The position numbers and the translations under genes were made by a program. The notes under the pieces are model-generated. The model made no database searches and was not told the origin of the DNA. It saw only the letters and a list, made by a program, of their open reading frames with translations. From Christensenella sp. UBA7584 (GTDB taxonomy: Bacteria; Bacillota; Clostridia; Christensenellales; UBA1242), in assembly GCA_002477805.1 (NCBI GenBank), contig DLKQ01000038.1, positions 7,207 to 71,206 of the forward strand: a stretch of 64,000 nucleotides of DNA, read 5' to 3'. Shown piece after piece: positions 1 through 6,440 of this stretch; within the stretch, counting starts at the first letter, position 1, and every line of letters starts with the position of its first letter.

Positions 1-240
1 AACAAGTTCGCAAAGTGTGGTGGTTCGCCTTGGTGGGCTAGATTGGATAGTTACATACTTATCCAAAGATATGAGCAGTAACGTAATAGCCACACTATGG
101 CTCTTAAACAATGTGCAAGATGTTTTCAAAAACCGTTCACAAACTTAGGGTGAACTTTTACGGATATATTGATATACTCAGACTAGTCTGATGATTGGTA
201 CTACGGTAGCGGTAACTCTTGGGCTATGCCTAAAAAATAG
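1..240 (+). pseudogene. Possible decayed C-terminal remnant of a DUF6273-like protein
   Basis: No intact frame exists here, but pieces of different frames read like a known pattern. Frame 2 (from base 2) gives residues including VVVRLGGLDW, then NVIATLWLLNN; frame 1 gives GGSPWWARLDSYI. Clostridial DUF6273 domains end in WWLRSPG...GVRPALWL, and the spacing between the two pieces fits. A later frame-1 stretch ends in YYGSGNSWAMPKK before a TAG at 238. I infer a frameshifted relic; it could also be an unrecognised RNA or chance. Confidence 0.25.
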
Positions 241-343
241 TAATTACGAATGGCTAACCACATAAAATATTTTCTTATAGTTAAATATAAATGTAATTGA
301 GTTTTATGTAAGAAAGTTAAAATTTTTATAAATAATTAAAAAA

Positions 344-386
344 CACTTGACATTATTAACGATTCTTGTTATACTAATGTCAAGTG
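344..386. promoter_or_regulatory. Promoter of the ylxM-ffh operon inside a perfect 12-bp inverted repeat
   Basis: TTGACA (347-352) and TATACT (370-375) are separated by 17 bp. The arms CACTTGACATTA (344-355) and TAATGTCAAGTG (375-386) are perfect reverse complements, so one arm covers the -35 box and the other runs from the last base of the -10 box across the expected start site. The arm centres are 31 bp apart, about three helical turns, which suits a repressor or dimer pair. The regulator is unknown. Confidence 0.75.
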
Positions 387-408
387 ATTTTACTTTACGA
401 GGTGTTAG

Positions 409-738
409 TTGAACCTTAAACAAACATTTGAAGTAGCAAGGCTTTTGGATACTTATGGCCAGCTTTTAACAAAGAAACAGCAAGCAATTTTGAATAGTTA
501 TGTCAATTTTAATGGTTCAATAAGTGAAATTGCTGAAGATACGGGGATTTCGAGGCAAGCTGTACTTGATAGCATCAAAAGGACAGTATGCAAACTTGAA
601 AATTATGAAAAAAAACTTGGAATTTGTGAAAAAATGAGCAAAATTTACTTAAAAATTAGCGAGTTATCCAAAAAATTTTGTTTGACATCACAGCAAGAAA
701 AGGAATTGGTTAGTACATTTAAAATTATGGAGGAATAA
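409..738 (+). CDS. ylxM: YlxM/p13-like helix-turn-helix protein, SRP partner
   Basis: Small protein of 109 residues that in Firmicutes is encoded just before ffh and assists the signal recognition particle; it is also annotated as a putative DNA-binding protein. The sequence shows a sigma70 region 4-like helix-turn-helix around residues 35-60 (ISEIAEDTGISRQAVLDSIKR). Start is TTG at 409 with GAGGTG at 399-404; no ATG lies nearby in frame. Its stop is one base from the ffh start, so the two are translationally coupled. Family assignment rests on the helix-turn-helix and on the ffh neighbour. Confidence 0.9.
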   Translation: MNLKQTFEVARLLDTYGQLLTKKQQAILNSYVNFNGSISEIAEDTGISRQAVLDSIKRTVCKLENYEKKLGICEKMSKIYLKISELSKKFCLTSQQEKELVSTFKIMEE

Positions 739-739
739 G

Positions 740-2053
740 ATGTCACTTTTTAGCGGATTATCTGAAAGACTTAATCACATTTTTTCGAAAATGACTAAAC
801 GTGGAAAGCTTACCGAACTTGAAATTAAGGAAGCAATGCGTGAAATCCGAGTTGCATTACTTGAAGCTGATGTAAATTTCTTGGTTGCTAAAAAATTTAT
901 TGAAGATGTTTCAAAAAAAGCTGTTGGTGAAGAAATCATTAAAAGCATTACTCCAGGGCAACAAGTTATCAAAATTGTTAATGATGAACTGATTGCCTTA
1001 ATGGGTAATGCTCAGGCAAAATTGGATCTTTCAGGTACGCCACCGATAGTGCTTATGATGTGTGGTTTGCAAGGTGCTGGAAAGACTACAATGTGTGGTA
1101 AACTTGGGGCTTATTTAAAAAGCCAAGGAAAAAAGGTTCTGCTTGTCGCGTGCGACATTTATAGGCCAGCTGCGATAAATCAGCTTCAAGTTGTTGGAAA
1201 GCAAGCTGGAGTTGAGGTTTTTGAAAAGGGAACTCAAAATCCAGTAAAAACTTCAAAACAAGCTGTTGAATATTCTAAAAAGAACGATTTTAATGTTGTA
1301 ATTTTGGATACTGCAGGAAGGCTTCATATTAATGAAGAACTTATGCAAGAATTGGCTGACATTAAAAAAGAAACAAAGCCAAGTGAAATTCTGCTCACCA
1401 TTGACGCAATGACAGGTCAAGACAGTGTCACTGTTGCGAAAGAGTTCAATGAAAAACTTGATATAACTGGGGTAATTGTTACAAAACTTGATGGTGATAC
1501 TAGGGGTGGAGTTGCTCTTTCGGTAAAGGCTGTAACTGGCAAGCCGATAAAGTTTTGTGGTGTGGGTGAAAAACTTGGAGATTTTGAACCATTTTATCCA
1601 GATAGAATGGCATCACGAATTTTGGGAATGGGCGATGTGCTTACTCTTGTCGAAAAGGCTAAACAGGCTGTAGACGAAAAAGAAATGGCAAAAATGGAAA
1701 AGGCCTTTAGAGAAAATTCCTTCACATTGGAAGATTACTTGGCACAATTTTCAAATCTAGATAAAATGGGGGATATAAATGAACTCATAGAGATGATTCC
1801 TGGAGCGAGGAAAAAGCTTGGAAATGTGTCAATAAACCCAAAGGATTTGGAAAGGAACAAAGCAATTATTCAGTCTATGACACCAAAAGAAAGACGAAAT
1901 CCTGATATTATCAAAGCTAGTCAGAAAAAACGAATTGCCGAAGGGAGTGGTACATCTATTCAAGATGTAAACACGCTTTTAAAACAATTTTATCAATCAA
2001 AAGAAATGATGAAAAAATTTGGCCAGAAAAAGGGTAAATTACCGCTATTTTAG
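740..2053 (+). CDS. ffh: Signal recognition particle protein Ffh (SRP54)
   Basis: GTPase that binds signal peptides of nascent membrane and secreted proteins together with 4.5S/scRNA and docks on FtsY. The order is N domain (1-90), G domain with P-loop GLQGAGKT (109-116), DTAGRLH and TKLDGDTRGG, then the methionine-rich M domain (from about 300) with the RNA-binding stretch MTPKERRNPDIIKASQKKRI. At 437 residues it is near the usual 445. It sits one base after ylxM and starts the run into rpsP. ftsY, often close by, is not in this window. Confidence 0.98.
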   Translation: MSLFSGLSERLNHIFSKMTKRGKLTELEIKEAMREIRVALLEADVNFLVAKKFIEDVSKKAVGEEIIKSITPGQQVIKIVNDELIALMGNAQAKLDLSGTPPIVLMMCGLQGAGKTTMCGKLGAYLKSQGKKVLLVACDIYRPAAINQLQVVGKQAGVEVFEKGTQNPVKTSKQAVEYSKKNDFNVVILDTAGRLHINEELMQELADIKKETKPSEILLTIDAMTGQDSVTVAKEFNEKLDITGVIVTKLDGDTRGGVALSVKAVTGKPIKFCGVGEKLGDFEPFYPDRMASRILGMGDVLTLVEKAKQAVDEKEMAKMEKAFRENSFTLEDYLAQFSNLDKMGDINELIEMIPGARKKLGNVSINPKDLERNKAIIQSMTPKERRNPDIIKASQKKRIAEGSGTSIQDVNTLLKQFYQSKEMMKKFGQKKGKLPLF

Positions 2054-2096
2054 TGGAATTTAATATAAAATAATAAACTTTAAGGAGAAAAGAAAA

Positions 2097-2441
2097 ATGT
2101 TAAAAATTAGACTTACAAGAATGGGAGATAAAAAATCACCTTTTTACAGAATCGTTGTTGCAGATTCTAGATGTGCAAGAAATGGAAATTCTGTTGAGGT
2201 TTTAGGAACTTACAATCCACTTGTTCAACCTGCTGAAATTAAATTAAATAAGGAAAGAGTAAATTACTGGCTTTCAATTGGAGCACAGCTTACAGAAACA
2301 GCAAAAGAACTTTTAATTAAGCAAGAAGTTATTGCAAAAACACCATATCGTGCACCAAAGCCAAAACAAATGCCTCCTGCTAAAAAAGAAGTTGTAGCAG
2401 AAGAAGTGGCTGATGGTCAAACTGAAACACCTACTGAATAA
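2097..2441 (+). CDS. rpsP: 30S ribosomal protein S16
   Basis: Small-subunit protein needed for assembly of the 16S 5' domain. The N-terminus MLKIRLTRMGDKKSPFYRIV and the motif NPLVQPAEIKLNKERVNYWL are typical. At 114 residues it is longer than the usual 80-90; the extra C-terminal 30 residues are Lys/Pro then Glu-rich, a common variable tail. AAGGAGAA precedes the ATG. It lies in the conserved order ffh-rpsP-khpA-rimM-trmD. Confidence 0.98.
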   Translation: MLKIRLTRMGDKKSPFYRIVVADSRCARNGNSVEVLGTYNPLVQPAEIKLNKERVNYWLSIGAQLTETAKELLIKQEVIAKTPYRAPKPKQMPPAKKEVVAEEVADGQTETPTE

Positions 2442-2461
2442 TTTTCTTAGGGAGATATTTT

Positions 2462-2698
2462 ATGGAAAAACTTGTGGAATATATTGTCAAAGCACTAGTC
2501 GATGACAAGCAAGCGGTGAATATTTCAAGCGCAAAAAAAGATGATGAATGTATTATTACAGTAAAGGTTGCATCATCTGAATTGGGGCGTGTTGTTGGAC
2601 AACACGGAAGAAATGCTCAAGCGATTAGGACAATAGTTCGCTCACTTGCTGGCAAACAAGGTTTTTCAAATATGAAATATGTTGTTAAATTTGAATAA
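2462..2698 (+). CDS. khpA: KH-domain RNA-binding protein KhpA (YlqC)
   Basis: 78-residue single KH domain protein that in Firmicutes pairs with KhpB to bind RNA and influence cell-size control. The KH core GRVVGQHGRNAQAIRTIVRS (about 46-65) carries the GxxG loop in the form GQHG. It is placed between rpsP and rimM as in most Firmicutes, 20 bases after rpsP. A short stem-loop follows its stop codon and could reduce transcription into rimM-trmD. Confidence 0.96.
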   Translation: MEKLVEYIVKALVDDKQAVNISSAKKDDECIITVKVASSELGRVVGQHGRNAQAIRTIVRSLAGKQGFSNMKYVVKFE

Positions 2699-2699
2699 C

Positions 2700-2723
2700 A
2701 GGAAGGGCAAAACCTTCCTTTTG
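2700..2723 (+). terminator. Small stem-loop after khpA, possible attenuator
   Basis: AGGAAGG (2700-2706) pairs with CCTTCCT (2713-2719) around a GCAAAA loop, followed by TTTTGTG. It begins two bases after the khpA stop. The U-tract is short, so partial termination between khpA and rimM is more likely than a full stop. Confidence 0.5.
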
Positions 2724-2738
2724 TGTTTAGGAGAAATT

Positions 2739-3239
2739 ATGAGAGAAGTTGGGATTATTGTAAAGCCACAAGGTATTCGCGGAGAGGTTAAAGTTAAACC
2801 TCTGGTTTCTGATTTGTCTGTGTTCGAAGGCTTTGATAGTGTTTTTATTGATGGAATTGAATACAAGTTAAAAGATCTAAGATTACATCAAGGATTTATT
2901 TATCTTTCCTTGCTTTCAATACAAGATAGAAATAAAGCTGAGGAGCTTAGGGATAAAATTATTTCGGTTGATGATAGCTCATTACCTGGTTTAAAATCAG
3001 GGCAATATTATGTTGATGAACTTGAAAATTGTCAAATAAATTTTGAAACGGGCGAAAAAGTTGGTAAAATTGTAGAGGTTGCAAACTATGGTGCTAGTGA
3101 TATTTTAGTGATTCAAAACGGAACAGAAGAAATTATGTGTCCATTTTTACCCCATATTTTTACTGAAGTTGATGTTAACAATAAAAAAATAGTTGCTTGC
3201 AAGAAAAGCTTTTTGGAGGTTACAAAAAGTGAAGATTAG
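2739..3239 (+). CDS. rimM: 16S rRNA processing protein RimM
   Basis: Assembly factor that binds S19 and the 16S head domain during 30S maturation. The N-terminal half starts MREVGIIVKPQGIRGEVKVK, and the PRC-barrel half includes GQYYVDELENCQI. The start is taken at the ATG at 2739 because TAGGAGA lies just upstream and the family begins at this residue; an upstream in-frame ATG at 2679 would overlap khpA. The product is 166 residues, normal for the family. The trmD start lies inside its 3' end. Confidence 0.96.
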   Translation: MREVGIIVKPQGIRGEVKVKPLVSDLSVFEGFDSVFIDGIEYKLKDLRLHQGFIYLSLLSIQDRNKAEELRDKIISVDDSSLPGLKSGQYYVDELENCQINFETGEKVGKIVEVANYGASDILVIQNGTEEIMCPFLPHIFTEVDVNNKKIVACKKSFLEVTKSED

Positions 3240-3903
3240 TATTTTAACGCTTTTTCCAAATAGTTTTTCGCCATTAAACGAAAGTATAATTGGTAGGGCT
3301 AGAGAAAATAATAAAATTGAAATAAATGTGATAAACATTCGAGATTTTTCTAAAGACAAGCATAAGAAATGTGATGATGAACCTTATGGTGGTGGTGAAG
3401 GTATGCTTATGATGCCACAGCCTCTTTGGGAGTGTATTGAAAGTGTTAAAACTCAAGATTCTCACATAATTTATCTTTCGCCTAAAGGAGAAACACTGAC
3501 TCAAAAGAAAGTTGAAAATTTAGCAAGTTACAAAGATTTGATTTTGATTTGTGGGCATTATGAAGGAATTGATCAAAGAATCATAGACAAATTTGTTGAT
3601 GAAGAAATATCAATAGGTGATTATGTGCTTACCGGTGGAGAATTGCCGGCAATGGTTGTTGTGGATAGTGTTGCGAGGATTCTTCCAGATGTTTTGGGTA
3701 ATGAAAATTCATTTAAAAATGAAACATTTTCAAACAGTTTGCTAGAATTTCCTCAGTACACTAGACCAAGTGAGTTTATGGGGCTAAAGGTCCCAGAAGT
3801 TTTACTTAATGGTAATCATAAAGAGATTGAAAAGTGGAGATTGGAGCAAAGCCTAATTTTAACCGGAAAACGCAGACCTGATTTATTAAAAGACAAGGAG
3901 TAA
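3229..3903 (+). CDS. trmD: tRNA (guanine-N1)-methyltransferase TrmD
   Basis: Methylates G37 next to the anticodon of tRNAs reading CNN and similar codons, preventing +1 frameshifts. Knot-fold motifs are visible: LSPKGETLTQKKVENL, ICGHYEGIDQRI, and SAM-loop IGDYVLTGGELPAM. The start is GTG at 3229, eight bases after GGAGGT (3215-3220); the family N-terminus (MKISILTLFP) aligns exactly there. It overlaps the rimM end by 11 bases and is 224 residues, slightly short. The next gene is rbgA; the usual rplS is missing. Confidence 0.97.
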   Translation: MKISILTLFPNSFSPLNESIIGRARENNKIEINVINIRDFSKDKHKKCDDEPYGGGEGMLMMPQPLWECIESVKTQDSHIIYLSPKGETLTQKKVENLASYKDLILICGHYEGIDQRIIDKFVDEEISIGDYVLTGGELPAMVVVDSVARILPDVLGNENSFKNETFSNSLLEFPQYTRPSEFMGLKVPEVLLNGNHKEIEKWRLEQSLILTGKRRPDLLKDKE

Positions 3904-3906
3904 GAT

Positions 3907-4758
3907 ATGATAGTACAATGGTTTCCTGGCCATATGACAAAGGCGCTAAGGAATATGGAAAATGATGTAAAAAAAGTAGACCTAATTATTTATGTTCTTG
4001 ATGCAAGAGCTCCTTTTTCTTGTGTTAATCCAGAGTTTACTAAAGTTATTGGAAACAGGCCTATTATTTATGTTTTAAATAAAGCTGACCTTGCTGATGA
4101 AAAGAAAAATGCAGACTGGACTAAATATTTTTCCACAAAAAATTCTGCGTGTATTTCTCTTAACTCAACGCAAACAAATGCAGGCAAAATTCTTGTTGAA
4201 AAAATTCACAATTTACTTTCTGAAAAAATAAAAAAATATGATAGTAAAGGTGTAGCTATGATTAACAGAGCAATGGTTTTGGGTGTTCCAAATAGTGGGA
4301 AAAGTACGCTCATTAATAATCTGTGTGGTAGATATAAGGCGGTAACGGGAGATAAACCTGGTGTTACCAAAAATACTCAATGGGTAAAAATTGGCGGAAA
4401 TATTGAACTACTAGATACGCCTGGTACGCTTTGGCCATCATTTGAAAATCAAGAAATTGCAAAAAATTTAGCTTTTATCGGAAGTATTCGCGATGAGGTT
4501 ATTGATATTCCAGAACTTTCACTTGATTTTATTGCAAAACTTAAAAATGAATATCCTGAGTTTTTAATAAATCGTTATGCAGTCGATTTAGATGCTGAGC
4601 CAGTAGAAATCTTGGAACAAATTGGAAATTACAGAAAATTTGTGCTTAGAGGTGGAGAAATTGATTATGATAGAGCAAGTAGGGCGCTAATTGATGATTT
4701 TCGAAAGGGTAGGCTTGGGAAAATTACTTTAGAAAAGGTAGGGGACTATGGCAACTAA
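3907..4758 (+). CDS. rbgA: Ribosome biogenesis GTPase RbgA (YlqF)
   Basis: Circularly permuted GTPase needed for late 50S assembly, acting around L6 and L16. The N-terminus MIVQWFPGHMTKALR is a family signature. Permuted order: G4 NKAD (about residue 58-61) precedes G1 GVPNSGKST (about 122) and G3 DTPG (about 178). It is 283 residues, the expected size. It starts three bases after trmD and its end overlaps rnhB by 11 bases, so all are co-translated. Confidence 0.97.
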   Translation: MIVQWFPGHMTKALRNMENDVKKVDLIIYVLDARAPFSCVNPEFTKVIGNRPIIYVLNKADLADEKKNADWTKYFSTKNSACISLNSTQTNAGKILVEKIHNLLSEKIKKYDSKGVAMINRAMVLGVPNSGKSTLINNLCGRYKAVTGDKPGVTKNTQWVKIGGNIELLDTPGTLWPSFENQEIAKNLAFIGSIRDEVIDIPELSLDFIAKLKNEYPEFLINRYAVDLDAEPVEILEQIGNYRKFVLRGGEIDYDRASRALIDDFRKGRLGKITLEKVGDYGN

Positions 4759-5362
4759 AACCGCATCTTTGTTCGAGTTTGAAAATAAATATAAAAACGA
4801 TGGATACAAATTTATTGCAGGAATAGACGAAGCTGGGCGAGGGCCTCTGGCTGGGCCTGTGGTGTGCGCTTCAGTTATTATGCCTCTTGATGATATTGTT
4901 GAAGGTGTAAATGATAGCAAAAAACTTACGGAAAAGAAAAGAGAATTTTTGTATGATAAGATAATTGAAAAGGCTATCGCATTTAAGGTTTGTTTTATTG
5001 ACCAAAAGGTGATTGATGAAAAAAATATTCTTCAAGCAACAAAACAGGGAATGGAAATTTGTGTAAAAACAATGTTTGTAAAGCCTGATTTTGTGCTTGT
5101 TGATGCTGTAAAGGGGCTTAACATAGATATTCCGTACCTGTCTATTGTACACGGTGATGCTTTGAGTTATAATATTGCTTGTGCATCGATTTTGGCAAAA
5201 GTTTCTAGAGACAGATTTATGCTTGAAATGGACAAAGAATATCCTGAGTATAATTTCAAACAGCACAAGGGCTACGGAACAAAAGAGCATATTCAAAATT
5301 TACAGAAATATGGGAAATGCCCTTTGCATCGTGAAAGTTTTATTAAACATTTTGTGAGTTGA
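4748..5362 (+). CDS. rnhB: Ribonuclease HII
   Basis: Removes RNA from RNA-DNA hybrids and single ribonucleotides from DNA. Catalytic residues lie in GIDEAGRGPLAGPV (Asp, Glu near 24-25), LVDAVKG (Asp) and GDALSYNIACASILAK (Asp). The YNFKQHKGYGT motif is also conserved. It is 204 residues, typical. It overlaps the rbgA end, as in B. subtilis order ylqF-rnhB. A type I enzyme is encoded at 33176. Confidence 0.97.
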   Translation: MATKTASLFEFENKYKNDGYKFIAGIDEAGRGPLAGPVVCASVIMPLDDIVEGVNDSKKLTEKKREFLYDKIIEKAIAFKVCFIDQKVIDEKNILQATKQGMEICVKTMFVKPDFVLVDAVKGLNIDIPYLSIVHGDALSYNIACASILAKVSRDRFMLEMDKEYPEYNFKQHKGYGTKEHIQNLQKYGKCPLHRESFIKHFVS

Positions 5363-5364
5363 AA

Positions 5365-5709
5365 ATGAATACAAGACTAATTGGTAATGCAGGTGAAAAA
5401 CTTGCTCAAAAATTTTTAAAGAAAAATAAATATAAAATTTTAGAAACAAACTACTCTAACAAAATTGGCGAGATTGATATTATTGCTTATGACAAAAAAG
5501 AGGATAGTATCGTCTTTGTGGAGGTAAAAACAAAATCTTCTGATTTTTTTGGTTTGCCAAGAGAAATGGTAGATGAACATAAAATATACAAAATAGAACA
5601 AGTGGCAACATCTTACTTAATGGCCAAGAGGCTTGTTGGTAAGAGAATTAGATTTGATGTTGTTGAAGTTTTTGATGATAAAATAAATCACCTTGTTAAT
5701 GCTTGGTGA
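5365..5709 (+). CDS. YraN family endonuclease-like protein (UPF0102)
   Basis: 114-residue protein with the restriction-endonuclease-like core seen in the YraN family: GEKLAQKFLKKNKYKILETN, then GEIDIIAYD and VFVEVKTKSS, which supply the Asp and Glu-x-Lys of the PD-(D/E)XK fold. Its role is unknown, though neighbours in many genomes hint at DNA or rRNA handling. A TTG at 5359 overlapping the rnhB stop is an alternative start. It is the last gene of the ylxM operon; I see no convincing plus-strand terminator directly after it. Confidence 0.92.
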   Translation: MNTRLIGNAGEKLAQKFLKKNKYKILETNYSNKIGEIDIIAYDKKEDSIVFVEVKTKSSDFFGLPREMVDEHKIYKIEQVATSYLMAKRLVGKRIRFDVVEVFDDKINHLVNAW

Positions 5710-5754
5710 TTTTATTATATTTGTTGGTTATAGAAATTACATATATTTAATATA

Positions 5755-5789
5755 AATTTAAAATAAAAGAGTTAAGCAAGTGCTTAACT
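5755..5789 (-). terminator. Terminator of the minus-strand tRNA-Val/tRNA-Gly unit
   Basis: AGTTAAGC (5770-5777) and GCTTAACT (5782-5789) form an 8-bp stem. Read on the minus strand it is followed by CTTTTATTTTAAA, a good U-tract, five bases after the tRNA-Gly CCA end. Confidence 0.7.
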
Positions 5790-5793
5790 TCTC

Positions 5794-5869
5794 TGGAGCG
5801 AAAGACGGGACTCGAACCCGCGACCCTAACCTTGGCAAGGTTATGCTCTACCAACTGAGCCACTTTCGC
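5794..5869 (-). tRNA. tRNA-Gly (anticodon GCC)
   Basis: Cloverleaf on the minus strand: acceptor GCGAAAG with CTTTCGC, D stem GCTC/GAGC, anticodon stem TAACC/GGTTA around loop TTGCCAA, T stem GCGGG/CCCGT with one G-T pair, discriminator T, and an encoded CCA. The anticodon GCC reads GGY glycine codons. It follows tRNA-Val in one transcript. Confidence 0.97.
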
Positions 5870-5893
5870 ATATAAGATATACTTATATAAAAA

Positions 5894-5970
5894 TGGTGGG
5901 AGTTATAGGACTCGAACCTATGACCCTCTGCTTGTAAGGCAGATGCTCTAGCCAACTGAGCTAAACTCCC
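5894..5970 (-). tRNA. tRNA-Val (anticodon TAC)
   Basis: Minus-strand cloverleaf: acceptor GGGAGTT/AACTCCC, D stem GCTC/GAGC, anticodon stem TCTGC/GCAGA with loop CTTACAA, T stem ATAGG/CCTAT, discriminator A, encoded CCA. The anticodon TAC decodes GUA/GUG valine codons. Confidence 0.97.
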
Positions 5971-5995
5971 ACATTGTTCATCTTTGAACATCCAC

Positions 5996-6024
5996 ATTAT
6001 ATCAGTTAATTTTAAAAAAAGCAA
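5996..6024 (-). promoter_or_regulatory. Promoter of tRNA-Val/tRNA-Gly
   Basis: On the minus strand TTGCTT (6024-6019) is followed after 17 bp by TATAAT (6001-5996), with tRNA-Val beginning about 19 bases after the expected start. TGTTCA/TGAACA repeats at 5975-5990 lie in the leader. Confidence 0.75.
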
Positions 6025-6124
6025 GCGTTTTTAATAAAATTTTTAATAATTTTTACTAAAAATTGAAAAATAACATAAAAACATTGATTTAATTAAATTT
6101 TTTTAATGAATTATCATAAAATAC

Positions 6125-6154
6125 TTGCAAAACATATAATAGTTATGGTAAAAT
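6125..6154 (+). promoter_or_regulatory. Promoter of tRNA-Cys/tRNA-Leu
   Basis: TTGCAA (6125-6130) and TAAAAT (6149-6154) with an 18-bp spacer, 20 bases before tRNA-Cys. Confidence 0.6.
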
Positions 6155-6173
6155 AAAAAAGTCATTTCAATAT

Positions 6174-6248
6174 GGCGCCATAGCCAAGCGGTAAGGCCAA
6201 GGTCTGCAAAACCTTTATGCACCAGTTCAAATCTGGTTGGCGCCTCCA
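6174..6248 (+). tRNA. tRNA-Cys (anticodon GCA)
   Basis: Acceptor GGCGCCA with TGGCGCC, anticodon stem AAGGT/ACCTT around loop CTGCAAA, T stem CCAGT/ATCTGG region, discriminator T, encoded CCA. The anticodon GCA reads UGY cysteine codons. It is four bases upstream of tRNA-Leu. Confidence 0.97.
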
Positions 6249-6251
6249 CGT

Positions 6252-6338
6252 GCCGAGGTGGCGGAATTGGTAGACGCAAGGGACTTAAAATCCCTCGGGA
6301 GTAATCCCGTATCGGTTCGAGTCCGATCCCCGGCACCA
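6252..6338 (+). tRNA. tRNA-Leu (anticodon TAA)
   Basis: Class II tRNA of 87 bases with a long variable arm (CGGGAG..ATCCCG). Acceptor GCCGAGG pairs with CCCCGGC with one A-C mismatch, anticodon loop CTTAAAA gives TAA, and CCA is encoded. It reads UUA, a heavily used codon here. The accessory island begins right after its terminator. Confidence 0.96.
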
Positions 6339-6340
6339 AT

Positions 6341-6375
6341 AAAGAACTAAATCGAAACCGATTTAGTTCTTTTAT
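6341..6375 (+). terminator. Terminator after tRNA-Leu
   Basis: A perfect 14-bp stem, AAAGAACTAAATCG (6341-6354) with CGATTTAGTTCTTT (6359-6372), loop AAAC, then TTATATTT. Confidence 0.9.
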
Positions 6376-6440
6376 ATTTATAAAATATGATGATTTTTTA
6401 TAAGAATATGCTATAATGTTGACATAAAGAGGTTTTAAAT

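Noticed and set aside
4871..5296. 141-residue minus-strand frame inside rnhB
   Set aside because: Shadow of rnhB; composition rich in Asn, Ile and Cys without family features.
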